Source of the DNA: Agrobacterium tumefaciens
GTDB lineage: Bacteria > Pseudomonadota > Alphaproteobacteria > Rhizobiales > Rhizobiaceae
Reading direction: 5' to 3'
DNA length: 64,000 nucleotides
Assembly: GCF_013337285.1 (NCBI RefSeq)
Contig: NZ_SUPW01000001.1
Span: 744,001-808,000 of the forward strand
Part shown: piece by piece, positions 35,087 through 44,048 of the stretch
How positions within the stretch are numbered: the first letter of the stretch is position 1
Layout: the number at the start of each line of letters is the position of its first letter
Program-made: the position numbers and the translations under genes
Notes under the pieces: generated by a model
Database searches by the model: none
Told to the model about the DNA's origin: nothing
The model's input: only the letters and a program-made list of their open reading frames with translations

Positions 35087-36475
35087 TCAGCCCCGTGCGC
35101 TTCGCAGCCCGCGGGCGGTCAGGAGCGCAACGAGCGACACGGCGGCACCCAGCCCGTAGAGATAGACCATCGGCATCATCACATCCGCACGCTCGATCTG
35201 CGCAACGAGATCGGTCGCGGCAGCGACGGTGCCGCTTGCACCCGCGCCGGCCGCCGCACCCAGCGTCGCGACCGTGGGAAGCAATGCGCCGGTCATCTTG
35301 CGCTCTTCCTCCGGAGCTGCCTCCATGGCGGCCTGACTGATGCCGGCCCAGGACATGCCGAAGGCAGACCCGATCAGGATTTGCCCCAGCAACATTTCGC
35401 CCCAGTTTCCGTTTGCCAGCCCCAGCCCCAGCAAGGCGCAGCCCGGCACCATCTGGTAAGGGCCGTAATGCAGGCAAAACTCCCTGAGACGAGCCGACCG
35501 CAAGCTGCCGATCAGCATCGCCACGAAGCTCCAGGCAAGCGGCATCGTCACCACAATGAAGCCGGCGAAGGTTGGCTCATAGTGCCAGAGATTGATGGCG
35601 ACATAAGCGAGATAGACGCTGCCCAGCGCATGGGCATAGGACATCAGGAACAACACCCAGAAACCGGCGCCGAGCACCGTTTTCAGCTGGAAGGAATCCT
35701 TAGGGAACAGGCCGAAGGACGGCCGGATGCCCATTCGCAACGACGCCCACAACAGCGCAGCTCCTGCCAGCAGGGAGATCGCCCGCAGGCTCGCATCCTC
35801 AAAGGCGGAAGGCGCGGAAAAGGCCAATGCGCCAACAAGGCAGAGAACAAGAGGCACCATCGGTTTGCGCGTCGCTGCCACCGGTCGCTCGGCCGAAACG
35901 GCAACGGTCGTGTAGACCAGCAAAAGCACAATCAACGGCGCAGACAGTAGGAAGGTAGCGCGCCAGGACATGTGTTCGGTGGCGAAACCACCCGTCAGCG
36001 GGCCGATGAAGGAAGCGACCGCCCAGATCGCCGCCTCGATGGCAAAGACCTTCGGCAACAGGCCGGAGCGGAAACCGGCAGGTATGAGGCTGTAGCACAC
36101 CGCCACGATCAGCCCATCGGCCAGCCCCTGCAACGCCCGGCCGACGACAACCCATAAAAAATCCCCGGCGATTGCCGAGAGGACCGAACCGAAGGAAAAG
36201 ATCAGGCAGCACAGAAGCAAAACGGCGCGTGCGCCAAAACGCTCTCGAAACAGCACGGCGGTGACGCCACCCGCCACGGAACCAACGAAATAGAGACTAT
36301 AGGCCCAGCTGTAATAGGCAGCCCCGCCAATTTCGTTGACGGCAACGGGCAAGGCCGTCACCACCGCGAACTGGTTGAAGGCATGCAGACCTATACCGGA
36401 GGAAATGACGGTCAGAAGCGAGAGGTTCGCCCCGCTCAGTAATTCGCCCCAGCCGTTTTTCTCCGTCATTTCCAT
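35087..36475 (-). CDS. MFS drug/solute exporter (14-helix type)
   Basis: 462 residues, 14 predicted membrane helices. Features of the DHA2/EmrB-like group: FNQFAVVTALPVAVNEIGGA, then GRALQGLADGLIVAVCYSLI (motif C-like) and FIGPLTGGFATEHMSWRATF. Substrate unknown. The ATG at 36475 was chosen because the upstream in-frame extension is polar; the next ATG is two codons in. Confidence 0.85.
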   Translation of the reverse strand: MEMTEKNGWGELLSGANLSLLTVISSGIGLHAFNQFAVVTALPVAVNEIGGAAYYSWAYSLYFVGSVAGGVTAVLFRERFGARAVLLLCCLIFSFGSVLSAIAGDFLWVVVGRALQGLADGLIVAVCYSLIPAGFRSGLLPKVFAIEAAIWAVASFIGPLTGGFATEHMSWRATFLLSAPLIVLLLVYTTVAVSAERPVAATRKPMVPLVLCLVGALAFSAPSAFEDASLRAISLLAGAALLWASLRMGIRPSFGLFPKDSFQLKTVLGAGFWVLFLMSYAHALGSVYLAYVAINLWHYEPTFAGFIVVTMPLAWSFVAMLIGSLRSARLREFCLHYGPYQMVPGCALLGLGLANGNWGEMLLGQILIGSAFGMSWAGISQAAMEAAPEEERKMTGALLPTVATLGAAAGAGASGTVAAATDLVAQIERADVMMPMVYLYGLGAAVSLVALLTARGLRSARG

Positions 36476-36651
36476 ACTCGTCAAAGCCGTATCCTTTCCG
36501 TTTTTGCGATACGGCGGACAAACTAGAACCTCAAGCACCATTGAGGTCAAGACGGCTTTTTCACGTAATCTGGTTTGAAGGAATTGGCTGGCGGCAGGAA
36601 CCCTGCGCCCGCCCGACCGTTTGCTGAAGAACCGACAGAAAGGATATCGTC

Positions 36652-36900
36652 ATGGACCGCAAGAAAATCATGCCGCTCAACGAAGACGCCATGGACGAGG
36701 ATCTGCTCGACCTCGACGTCGATGCGCTTCCCGCCAAGGGAGAAATTCCGCAATCCATCGAACAGGAAATCGAGGAGGAAGAGGCCGAGAGCGAGGATGA
36801 CCCCTATCAGGAAAGCGACGAGGCCCTTCCCGACGACGCAGAAGAGCGCGTGATCAACCGCAATCCCTCGCGGGAAGGCGGGGCTTTCGACGAGGTTTAA
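36652..36900 (+). CDS. Small acidic protein of unknown function
   Basis: 82 residues, very acidic (runs such as EEEEAESEDDP), probably disordered. AAAGGATATC precedes the ATG. No family recognised. It ends 17 bp from the convergent parE stop. Confidence 0.65.
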   Translation: MDRKKIMPLNEDAMDEDLLDLDVDALPAKGEIPQSIEQEIEEEEAESEDDPYQESDEALPDDAEERVINRNPSREGGAFDEV

Positions 36901-36917
36901 TCAGGGCTGCCGGAGCC

Positions 36918-37259
36918 TTATGCAAGGCGCTGCAGCATATGGCGCTGATGGTCCTGCCCGCCGAAGAAGACGGCAAGAATACGCACGGTCTTTTCGCCCT
37001 CATCGACATCGAAATAAAAAACTGCCTGATTTTTCGTTACCCGGCGAAGGCCGGGTAGCAATTCTGGTGTTAGCGTTCCCTGAAACGGCGCTTTGTGAAG
37101 AGCGTCCATATCCGCCTCAATCGATCCCACCCGTCGTGCAGCCCGCGTGAAGGCGGCCGGCAAAGCATCGCCAAGATCGAGATAGGACTGGACGAGATGG
37201 TCGAGAATGAGGCCGAGGTCCTTGTCCGTCTGTGTCGAACGCAGGACTTTAAAGGCCAT
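36918..37259 (-). CDS. parE: RelE/ParE-superfamily toxin
   Basis: 113 residues. ParE-like: MAFKVLRSTQTDKDLGLILD, then LLPGLRRVTKNQAVFYFDVD and TVRILAVFFGGQDHQRHML, the usual C-terminal histidine-containing motif. ParE toxins poison gyrase and RelE toxins cleave mRNA; the exact activity cannot be told. The ATG at 37259 overlaps the antitoxin stop by 11 nt. Confidence 0.87.
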   Translation of the reverse strand: MAFKVLRSTQTDKDLGLILDHLVQSYLDLGDALPAAFTRAARRVGSIEADMDALHKAPFQGTLTPELLPGLRRVTKNQAVFYFDVDEGEKTVRILAVFFGGQDHQRHMLQRLA

Positions 37260-37518
37260 AGCCGGCCTTTTTGGCCGCAATCATGGCCGCGGTTCTGTCC
37301 TTGCCATCCTCCATGGAGATGAACTCCCCCTGCCCGCGTTCAGCCAGCAAGTCACGAAGCGCCGCGATTTCGGCGTCCTTTAGTTCGGTTTCCTGTCGAA
37401 GCAATTCCAGCCCGCGCTGGACCACGGCGCTGAGGCTGGCATAACGCCCCTCCTCCACCAGCCGGCGGGCGAAGCTATTCTGCTGATCGGAAATGGATAC
37501 GGATGCCTTGACGGACAT
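37249..37518 (-). CDS. parD: ParD/CopG-family antitoxin
   Basis: 89 residues. The N-terminal ribbon-helix-helix (MSVKASVSISDQQNSFARRL, YASLSAVVQRGLELL) is followed by a toxin-binding tail rich in charged residues ending AAKKAGYGL. AAAAGGAG lies upstream of the ATG at 37518. It should bind the palindrome at 37547-37561 and repress the operon. Confidence 0.88.
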   Translation of the reverse strand: MSVKASVSISDQQNSFARRLVEEGRYASLSAVVQRGLELLRQETELKDAEIAALRDLLAERGQGEFISMEDGKDRTAAMIAAKKAGYGL

Positions 37519-37546
37519 TGCGGCACTCCTTTTGCATGGAGGGTGA

Positions 37547-37561
37547 TGCTACTCAGTAGCA
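37547..37561. promoter_or_regulatory. parDE operator palindrome
   Basis: TGCTACT-C-AGTAGCA, a perfect 7+1+7 palindrome 28 bp upstream of parD. It adjoins GTAGCACATTTT (37556-37567), which recurs upstream of the neighbouring mazEF-like operon. Confidence 0.6.
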
Positions 37562-37598
37562 CATTTTACGCATTTCCACCAGCGGCCGCGAAGATTGA

Positions 37599-37958
37599 TC
37601 ATGCAGGATCAATCATGCTGATAATACGCCCGGCTATTTCATCGATCGTCGCATCATCAAGGGTTTCGATGTATTTCGCTTTCTTCTGGGCAACACGGGC
37701 AACGATGTCCATGCTTCTCACCTGATTGCAAAGCGCGACACCGGTTGTTCTGTGGCCCGATATGTTCACGGCAAGCCCTGCTTTGCGCGTGAACATCCCG
37801 CCGGTGGTTACGGGAACGACGAGACATAGGCCGACCGCATTGATTTCCCTCGGCGTGATGATGATACAGCGGTGTTCGTCCTTGATTTCACTGCCAATAA
37901 CCGGGTTCAGGTCGACCAGATAGACGTCGCCGCGTTTCGGAACCTGGCTGCGGACCAT
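37599..37958 (-). CDS. MazF/PemK-type toxin endoribonuclease
   Basis: 119 residues. KRGDVYLVDLNPVIGSEIKD with the RGD/NP core, then HRCIIITPREINAVGLCLVV and RSMDIVARVAQKKAKY. These are the MazF/PemK sequence-specific RNase motifs. The ATG shares bases with the antitoxin stop (TGATG). Intact. Confidence 0.9.
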   Translation of the reverse strand: MVRSQVPKRGDVYLVDLNPVIGSEIKDEHRCIIITPREINAVGLCLVVPVTTGGMFTRKAGLAVNISGHRTTGVALCNQVRSMDIVARVAQKKAKYIETLDDATIDEIAGRIISMIDPA

Positions 37959-38224
37959 CAAAGCGCTTCTTTGCCGACTGGCGGCGCTTCATCCCACTGC
38001 TGTGCCTTTGCATTCAGCGCGGCGACTTCTTCAGCACCCTCCAACAACTCGGCGAGTGTGAAGCGCTTCTTTTCCGGCCGTAGAGGGCTTGCGACCAGAG
38101 CACCGTTATCAACCTCAAGGGTCAATTGCTCACCGATTTCCAGCCCCAGCATTTTCAAAAGAGCGGGCGGGATGGTCATCACCGCCGCCCCGCCCTGACG
38201 TCTTATTCTCGTCGTTACGGTCAT
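37958..38224 (-). CDS. MazE/PemI-type antitoxin (AbrB fold)
   Basis: 88 residues. The AbrB/MazE swapped-hairpin DNA-binding domain is RIRRQGGAAVMTIPPALLKM, LGLEIGEQLTLEVDNG; the C-terminal tail (FTLAELLEGAEEVAALNAKA) binds toxin. GGAG lies eight bases before the ATG at 38224. Encoded next to parDE. Confidence 0.9.
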   Translation of the reverse strand: MTVTTRIRRQGGAAVMTIPPALLKMLGLEIGEQLTLEVDNGALVASPLRPEKKRFTLAELLEGAEEVAALNAKAQQWDEAPPVGKEAL

Positions 38225-38244
38225 CCGCCTGCACTCCAATTTTG

Positions 38245-38266
38245 TGCAACATATGTAGCACATTTT
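38245..38266 (-). promoter_or_regulatory. mazEF-like operator/promoter region
   Basis: TGCAACATATGTAGCA (38245-38260) is an imperfect palindrome. On the minus strand TACATA within it could be a -10 with TTGCGA 16 bp upstream. The segment GTAGCACATTTT (38255-38266) is identical to that beside the parD operator. Confidence 0.5.
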
Positions 38267-38293
38267 TACCTTTTCGCAAACGGAAGCCGCCTT

Positions 38294-38494
38294 TCAGCTC
38301 ACCCTTTCCGGCGAATAACCGGCATCGCGGATCGCCGCTTCAGCCGTTGCGGCGTCGCCCGCCACCGTGAGTTTGTGGGTGGCGAGATCGATGCTGACAG
38401 ACGCGTGGGGCAGCACGTCGGCGAGAGCGCCGCGCAGGGTCTTTTCGCAATGGCCGCAGGTCATGTCCGAAACGAGGAAGGTGGTTGCACTCAT
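38294..38494 (-). CDS. copZ: Copper chaperone CopZ-like
   Basis: 66 residues, one heavy-metal-associated ferredoxin-like domain with SDMTCGHCEKTLRGAL (C13 and C16 bind Cu+). It would shuttle Cu+ to CopA and to HmrR. It is the third gene of copA-hmrR-copZ, 56 bp after hmrR. Confidence 0.93.
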   Translation of the reverse strand: MSATTFLVSDMTCGHCEKTLRGALADVLPHASVSIDLATHKLTVAGDAATAEAAIRDAGYSPERVS

Positions 38495-38550
38495 GGTTTT
38501 TTCTCCTTTTTGACCGGTAGCGATGTGGTCGCGCCGGCTGTCATTGCAGT

Positions 38551-38973
38551 TCAGTGGGTTCTTGCGGGCTTCCCGGCGTTCTTTTCAGAGCCGGCGAGAT
38601 CATCGAGGATGGGGCAATCGGGCCGGTGGTCGCCGCCGCAGCAATGGGCGAGATGGGACAGGGTCTTCACCATGCTCTTCATCTCGGCGATCTTCTGCTC
38701 CAGATCGGCGATGTGGACGAGCGCGATTTCCTTCACCGCCGAACTCTCACGGCTCTTGTCCTGCCAGAGTTTCAGCAGCGTCTCGGTTTCTTCCAGAGAG
38801 AAACCGAGCGTGCGCGCCCGCTTGATGAAGCGCAGATTGTGCACGTCCTGCTCGCCATAGACCCGGTAATTATTGCCGGTGCGGGCGGCAGGGGTGATGA
38901 GGCCGATCTGCTCGTAATAACGGATCATCTTGGCGGAAACGCCCGATGCTTCGGATGCCTGGCCGATATTCAC
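38551..38973 (-). CDS. hmrR: Cu(I)-responsive MerR-family regulator HmrR (CueR)
   Basis: 140 residues. MerR N-terminal domain [38 protein letters not shown]; long dimerisation helix; Cu-binding loop [14 protein letters not shown] with C112 and C120 (plus C111). It activates copA when Cu+ rises by untwisting a promoter with an overlong spacer, as found at 41578-41608. The ATG overlaps the copA stop by 4 nt, so it is expressed with its own target. Confidence 0.93.
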   Translation of the reverse strand: MNIGQASEASGVSAKMIRYYEQIGLITPAARTGNNYRVYGEQDVHNLRFIKRARTLGFSLEETETLLKLWQDKSRESSAVKEIALVHIADLEQKIAEMKSMVKTLSHLAHCCGGDHRPDCPILDDLAGSEKNAGKPARTH

Positions 38974-41555
38974 GATGTCACCTCCCTGTGCGCAACCTTC
39001 GCCCGTTTCAACCGCAGCGCATTGGCAAGAACGAAGACGCTGGACAGCGCCATGGCGCCCGCGCCGATCATCGGCGACAGCGTGATGCCGAAGGCGGGAT
39101 AAAGCACACCCGCCGCAACCGGTATCAGCGCCACGTTATAACCAAAGGCCCAGAACAGGTTTTCCTTGATGTTGCGCATGGTCGCCCGGCTCATCTCGAT
39201 GGCATTGACCGCCCCCAGAAGATCGCCGCCAACCAGCACCACATCGGCGCTTTCGATGGCGACATCCGTGCCGGTGCCGACAGCGATGCCGATATCGGCT
39301 TCGGCCAGTGCCGGTGCATCATTGATGCCGTCGCCGACGAAGGCCAGCACCCTGCCGCCGGCGCGCATCTCGTGGATCGCCTTCACCTTGCCTTCGGGCA
39401 GCACTTCCGCCACCACGCGGGAGATGCCGACCTGTCGGGCGATTGCGTTTGCCGTGCGTTCATTATCGCCCGTCACCATCGCCACTTCGATACCCATCGC
39501 CTGCAGCGCCCGGATGGCGGTGACACTTGACGGTTTCAGCGGATCGGCGACGGCAATTGCGGCTGCCAGCCTGCCGTCGATGGCGGCATAAAGCGGCGTC
39601 TTGCCCTCGTCACCCAGCCTTGCGGCGGCTTCAGCGAAGATACCCACGGAATGGCCGAGTTTAGCCATGTAACGATCCGCGCCGACTTCGACCCTGCGGC
39701 CATTGACGGTGGCGGCTATGCCGTAACCCGTCACACTTTCGAAGTTCTCGACAGTGGCAGGTTCGAACCCCGCAGAGGTCGCCACATTCTTTTCTTCCGC
39801 AGCCCGGACGATCGCTTCGGCAATCGGATGTTCCGAACGGCCCTCGACGGCAGCGACCAGCGCCAAGACCTCGTTATCGGCAAACCCTTCCGCAACCACC
39901 AGATCGGTCAGTTCCGGGCGGCCCTTGGTGACAGTACCGGTCTTGTCGACCACGACGATCTGCGCCGAGCGCAGTTCCTGCAGGGCCTGTCCCTTGCGGA
40001 ACAGCACGCCCAGCTCCGCCGCCCGGCCGGTGCCGACCATGATCGAGGTCGGCGTGGCAAGACCCATGGCGCAGGGGCAGGCAATGATGAGCACCGCCAC
40101 CGCATTGACCAGCGCGAATGTATAGGCGGGCTCAGGGCCGAAAATCGCCCAGACGATGAAGGTCAGGACAGCGATTGCGATGACGACAGGCACGAACAGC
40201 GCGGTGACGCGGTCGACCAGCAACTGGATCGGCAGCTTCGAACCTTGCGCCTCCTCCACCATGCGGATGATCTGCGACAGCATGGTATCCGCGCCGACCT
40301 TGGTCGCCTTGAATTTGAAGGCGCCGGTCTTGTTGATGGTGCCGCCGACGACCGTTGCGCCGACCGTCTTTTCCACCGGCACGGGTTCGCCGGATATCAT
40401 GGATTCATCGACATAGGACGAGCCTTCGACGACTTCGCCATCCACCGCCAGCCTTTCACCGGGACGGATGACGATGATATCGCCCGTCACCAGATCGTCA
40501 GGGGAAATATCGATGGTCGCACCGTCGCGCTCCACCCGGGCGGTTTTCGCCTGCAGGCTCATCAGCTTGCGGATGGCGTCTCCCGTGCGGCCGCTGGCGC
40601 GGGCTTCGAGAAGCCGCCCGGTGAGGATCAGAGTTACGATAACGGTGGCCGCTTCATAATAGACGAACTGCGCCTCTGCCGGCAGCAGGTCGGGCGCGAA
40701 GGTCGCCACCACGGAATAGAGATAGGCCGCCGTGACACCCAGCGCCACCAGCGAGTTCATTTCCGGCGCGCCGCGCAAAAGTGCTGGAAAACCGGTCTTG
40801 AGGAAGCGCAGGCCCGGCCCGAAAATCACCGCCGTCGCCAGCACGAAATAGATGTAATAAAGGTTCTGCGTATCGATGATGCCCATCAGCCAGTGATGCA
40901 TCGGCTCATAGAGATGGCCGCCCATTTCCAGCACGAAAAGCGGTGCCGTCAGGATGGCGGCAATCGTCAGGTCGCGTTTCAGCGCGCCCTCCTCACCGGC
41001 ATGTTGCATATGGTCGTGGCCGCCGCTTTCGCCGGCCGCTGCCATCTGGTTGTGGCCTTGATGACGTCCGTGGTGCTGGCTGTGGTCTTGATGGGCGGAA
41101 TGATCGTGCGGCTTGCGTGTCGTCAGCGCAAAGCCGGCGAGCTTTGCCGTTTCCACCAGCGCATCCCGCTCACGTCGGCCGCCGATGGTTTCCACCGCGA
41201 CCTTGCCGGCTGCGGCATCGACCTTCACATCGACGGTGGTGGCGACGGCGTCCAGAACGGACTTCAACCGCCCGGCATCCGCGTCATTGCGCAGACCCTC
41301 GACGGCAAATTCATGCCGGTCCGGCGCGATATCGTAACCGACCTTCTTGATGGCGGCGCCAAGCGTCCTGGCCGAAAATCCTTCGGCCGGCTCCACGGTG
41401 AGCTTCTTTGTCGCGAAGTTCACGGAGCTTGAGGCGACGCCCGGCACCTTGGCCGCGGCCGTTTCCACCCGCCGCACGCATGACGCGCAGGTCATGCCTT
41501 CCACGGGAATGGAAACCGGTTGGTTCGAATGGGCGTGTCTGACTGTCTCGTTCAT
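38970..41555 (-). CDS. copA: Cu+-exporting P1B-type ATPase CopA (ActP)
   Basis: 861 residues. First metal-binding domain has GMTCASC (C23, C26). The second (about residues 80-145) lacks the CxxC pair. A histidine-rich stretch ([20 protein letters not shown] type, about residues 150-185) precedes eight membrane helices. The transport motif is [12 protein letters not shown] (about 490), the phosphorylation site DKTGTVTKG (about 537), with HPIAEAI and [16 protein letters not shown]. It exports Cu+ from cytoplasm to periplasm. First gene of the operon. Confidence 0.95.
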   Translation of the reverse strand: MNETVRHAHSNQPVSIPVEGMTCASCVRRVETAAAKVPGVASSSVNFATKKLTVEPAEGFSARTLGAAIKKVGYDIAPDRHEFAVEGLRNDADAGRLKSVLDAVATTVDVKVDAAAGKVAVETIGGRRERDALVETAKLAGFALTTRKPHDHSAHQDHSQHHGRHQGHNQMAAAGESGGHDHMQHAGEEGALKRDLTIAAILTAPLFVLEMGGHLYEPMHHWLMGIIDTQNLYYIYFVLATAVIFGPGLRFLKTGFPALLRGAPEMNSLVALGVTAAYLYSVVATFAPDLLPAEAQFVYYEAATVIVTLILTGRLLEARASGRTGDAIRKLMSLQAKTARVERDGATIDISPDDLVTGDIIVIRPGERLAVDGEVVEGSSYVDESMISGEPVPVEKTVGATVVGGTINKTGAFKFKATKVGADTMLSQIIRMVEEAQGSKLPIQLLVDRVTALFVPVVIAIAVLTFIVWAIFGPEPAYTFALVNAVAVLIIACPCAMGLATPTSIMVGTGRAAELGVLFRKGQALQELRSAQIVVVDKTGTVTKGRPELTDLVVAEGFADNEVLALVAAVEGRSEHPIAEAIVRAAEEKNVATSAGFEPATVENFESVTGYGIAATVNGRRVEVGADRYMAKLGHSVGIFAEAAARLGDEGKTPLYAAIDGRLAAAIAVADPLKPSSVTAIRALQAMGIEVAMVTGDNERTANAIARQVGISRVVAEVLPEGKVKAIHEMRAGGRVLAFVGDGINDAPALAEADIGIAVGTGTDVAIESADVVLVGGDLLGAVNAIEMSRATMRNIKENLFWAFGYNVALIPVAAGVLYPAFGITLSPMIGAGAMALSSVFVLANALRLKRAKVAHREVTS

Positions 41556-41577
41556 GGGAAATCCCCTTTCGAGACCC

Positions 41578-41608
41578 TATGTAGGGCTTCCCATGATGGG
41601 AAGGTCAA
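41578..41608 (-). promoter_or_regulatory. HmrR/CueR-type promoter of the copA operon
   Basis: On the minus strand TTGACC (41608-41603) and TACATA (41583-41578) are separated by 19 bp, longer than the usual 17, as MerR-family activation needs. The spacer holds the dyad CTTCCCAT-C-ATGGGAAG-type palindrome (41587-41603), matching CueR/HmrR boxes. The copA ATG follows at 41555. Confidence 0.85.
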
Positions 41609-41718
41609 GGTATGGGCAAGCTTTTTGTTGAACACACAATCGTGAGCACAGAAAACAGCCATAAAAGCAGGAATTTCCGCCGTTTACCTTTTCCGTCGGG
41701 TAACCGCGCGGTCGCCTC

Positions 41719-42324
41719 TCAGGCCGTCACGCGCCTGGCGAGATAAACCGTTGCGCCACCGCATTGCGGGTCATTGACGATGTGATCGAGAAGCCGGAAC
41801 CCGTGTGCGGCGAGCAGGCTTTCATAGTCCTCGCGTGCAAGGCTGGCATGATAGAGCGGCTTGCCATGGAACGTGCCAATCGCTTCGCCATGGCCCGGCC
41901 CGGCGGTGAACATCAAGGCAGCACCGTCATTGGCGTGCTGGCGGAAAATGCCGAACATCAGGCGTTGATCTTCGGGCTTCAGGTGGAAAAAACTGTGCCA
42001 GGCAATCAAACCGTCAAAACGGCGACCGAGAGCCAGCTCGCGCATATCGGCAACCGCCCAGAGATTTTCCGGAAACCGGCTGCGGCAAAGTTCGATCAGC
42101 GGCAGGGACGCGTCGATGCCCGTGACGTCATAGCCATTGGCGATGAAATAGCCGGCAATCGGTTCACCGGAACCACAGCCGATATCGAGAATGGAACCGC
42201 CGGGCAAAAGCGAGGTGAACCTGTCCAGCCAGGGTTTTTCAGCAAGGGACCGGCCGCGCTCCTTGTCGAAATCAGCGCCGTGTTCGGTATAGAGCCCGAT
42301 GACATCGCGGGAGGCGTTCGACAT
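41719..42324 (-). CDS. Class I SAM-dependent methyltransferase
   Basis: 201 residues. SAM-binding motif GGSILDIGCGSGEPIAGYF, motif II-like VADMRELALGRRFDGLIAWH, then a short C-terminal domain. Substrate unknown. Encoded between copA and the class D beta-lactamase gene. Confidence 0.85.
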   Translation of the reverse strand: MSNASRDVIGLYTEHGADFDKERGRSLAEKPWLDRFTSLLPGGSILDIGCGSGEPIAGYFIANGYDVTGIDASLPLIELCRSRFPENLWAVADMRELALGRRFDGLIAWHSFFHLKPEDQRLMFGIFRQHANDGAALMFTAGPGHGEAIGTFHGKPLYHASLAREDYESLLAAHGFRLLDHIVNDPQCGGATVYLARRVTA

Positions 42325-42366
42325 TTCCTGATGTCCTTTTTTCAGGGCATTTCGGCCGCGCCGTTC

Positions 42367-43224
<858 letters not shown>

Positions 43225-43303
43225 TCATTTGCCTGAATGGTGAGAGCGGTCTAGGTGACTGATGGGGCAGGAATAGGACCAAAACGAAAAATCACACTTT
43301 CCG

Positions 43304-43783
43304 TCAAGTCCGTTCCTTTTCGCCTGCCCTCTCACCCACTGTCAGGGGCCAATCGACCACATAATCCTCGAAGTCGTCAACATCCACATCGGCCTCGCTG
43401 ACGGTTCTGCCACGTGCCGAAATGCCGGCCTGATGCACCGTCTGCGTATCGCCGGAGACGAGATAGTGCCACCAGTACAGATCCTTGCCGTCACGCACCA
43501 GCGCATAGGCGCAGGTGGGCGGCAGCCAGCCGATCTCATGCACCTTCTTCAGGTCAAGCTGGATACAGTCCGGCACGGTGGCGCGGCGATTTTCATAGTC
43601 GGAGCATCGACAGCTTTCACCGTCAAGCAGCACACAGCGGACCGAGGTGAACACCACTTCGCCGGTGTCCCAGTCTTCCAGCTTGTTGAGACAGCACAGG
43701 CCGCAGCCGTCGCACAGGCTTTCCCATTCCTCGCCGGTCATCTCGGTGAGCGATTTGGTTTTCCAGAACGGCGCGTCATTCAT
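43304..43783 (-). CDS. YcgN/UPF0260 cysteine-cluster protein
   Basis: 159 residues. [20 protein letters not shown], then [19 protein letters not shown], with many conserved cysteines that suggest a metal or Fe-S centre, and the [15 protein letters not shown] region. The family's function is unknown. Start ATG at 43783 chosen; another ATG three codons upstream is possible. Confidence 0.88.
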   Translation of the reverse strand: MNDAPFWKTKSLTEMTGEEWESLCDGCGLCCLNKLEDWDTGEVVFTSVRCVLLDGESCRCSDYENRRATVPDCIQLDLKKVHEIGWLPPTCAYALVRDGKDLYWWHYLVSGDTQTVHQAGISARGRTVSEADVDVDDFEDYVVDWPLTVGERAGEKERT

Positions 43784-44048
43784 CGTTAACATTTCCGTTT
43801 CATTTTGATCTCTTGGACGGGAGTGTTTAACCGGTCCCTAATCCTTTATATCGTATCGCCAAGGGCTGGTTTGTACGATATTTTAGCATATTGGCGGCGG
43901 CTGAGGGTCATTGGCCCGCAAGAAGTCGCCACGTCAAGCAATTCCGACATAACCATGCCACGCTTTTGCGTCGGGAATGGGTTGGAAGAGGAATATCAGG
44001 CAGGCATATCGACGGGCCGCGTTGCGTTGAACAGGAAAACATCGCCAG

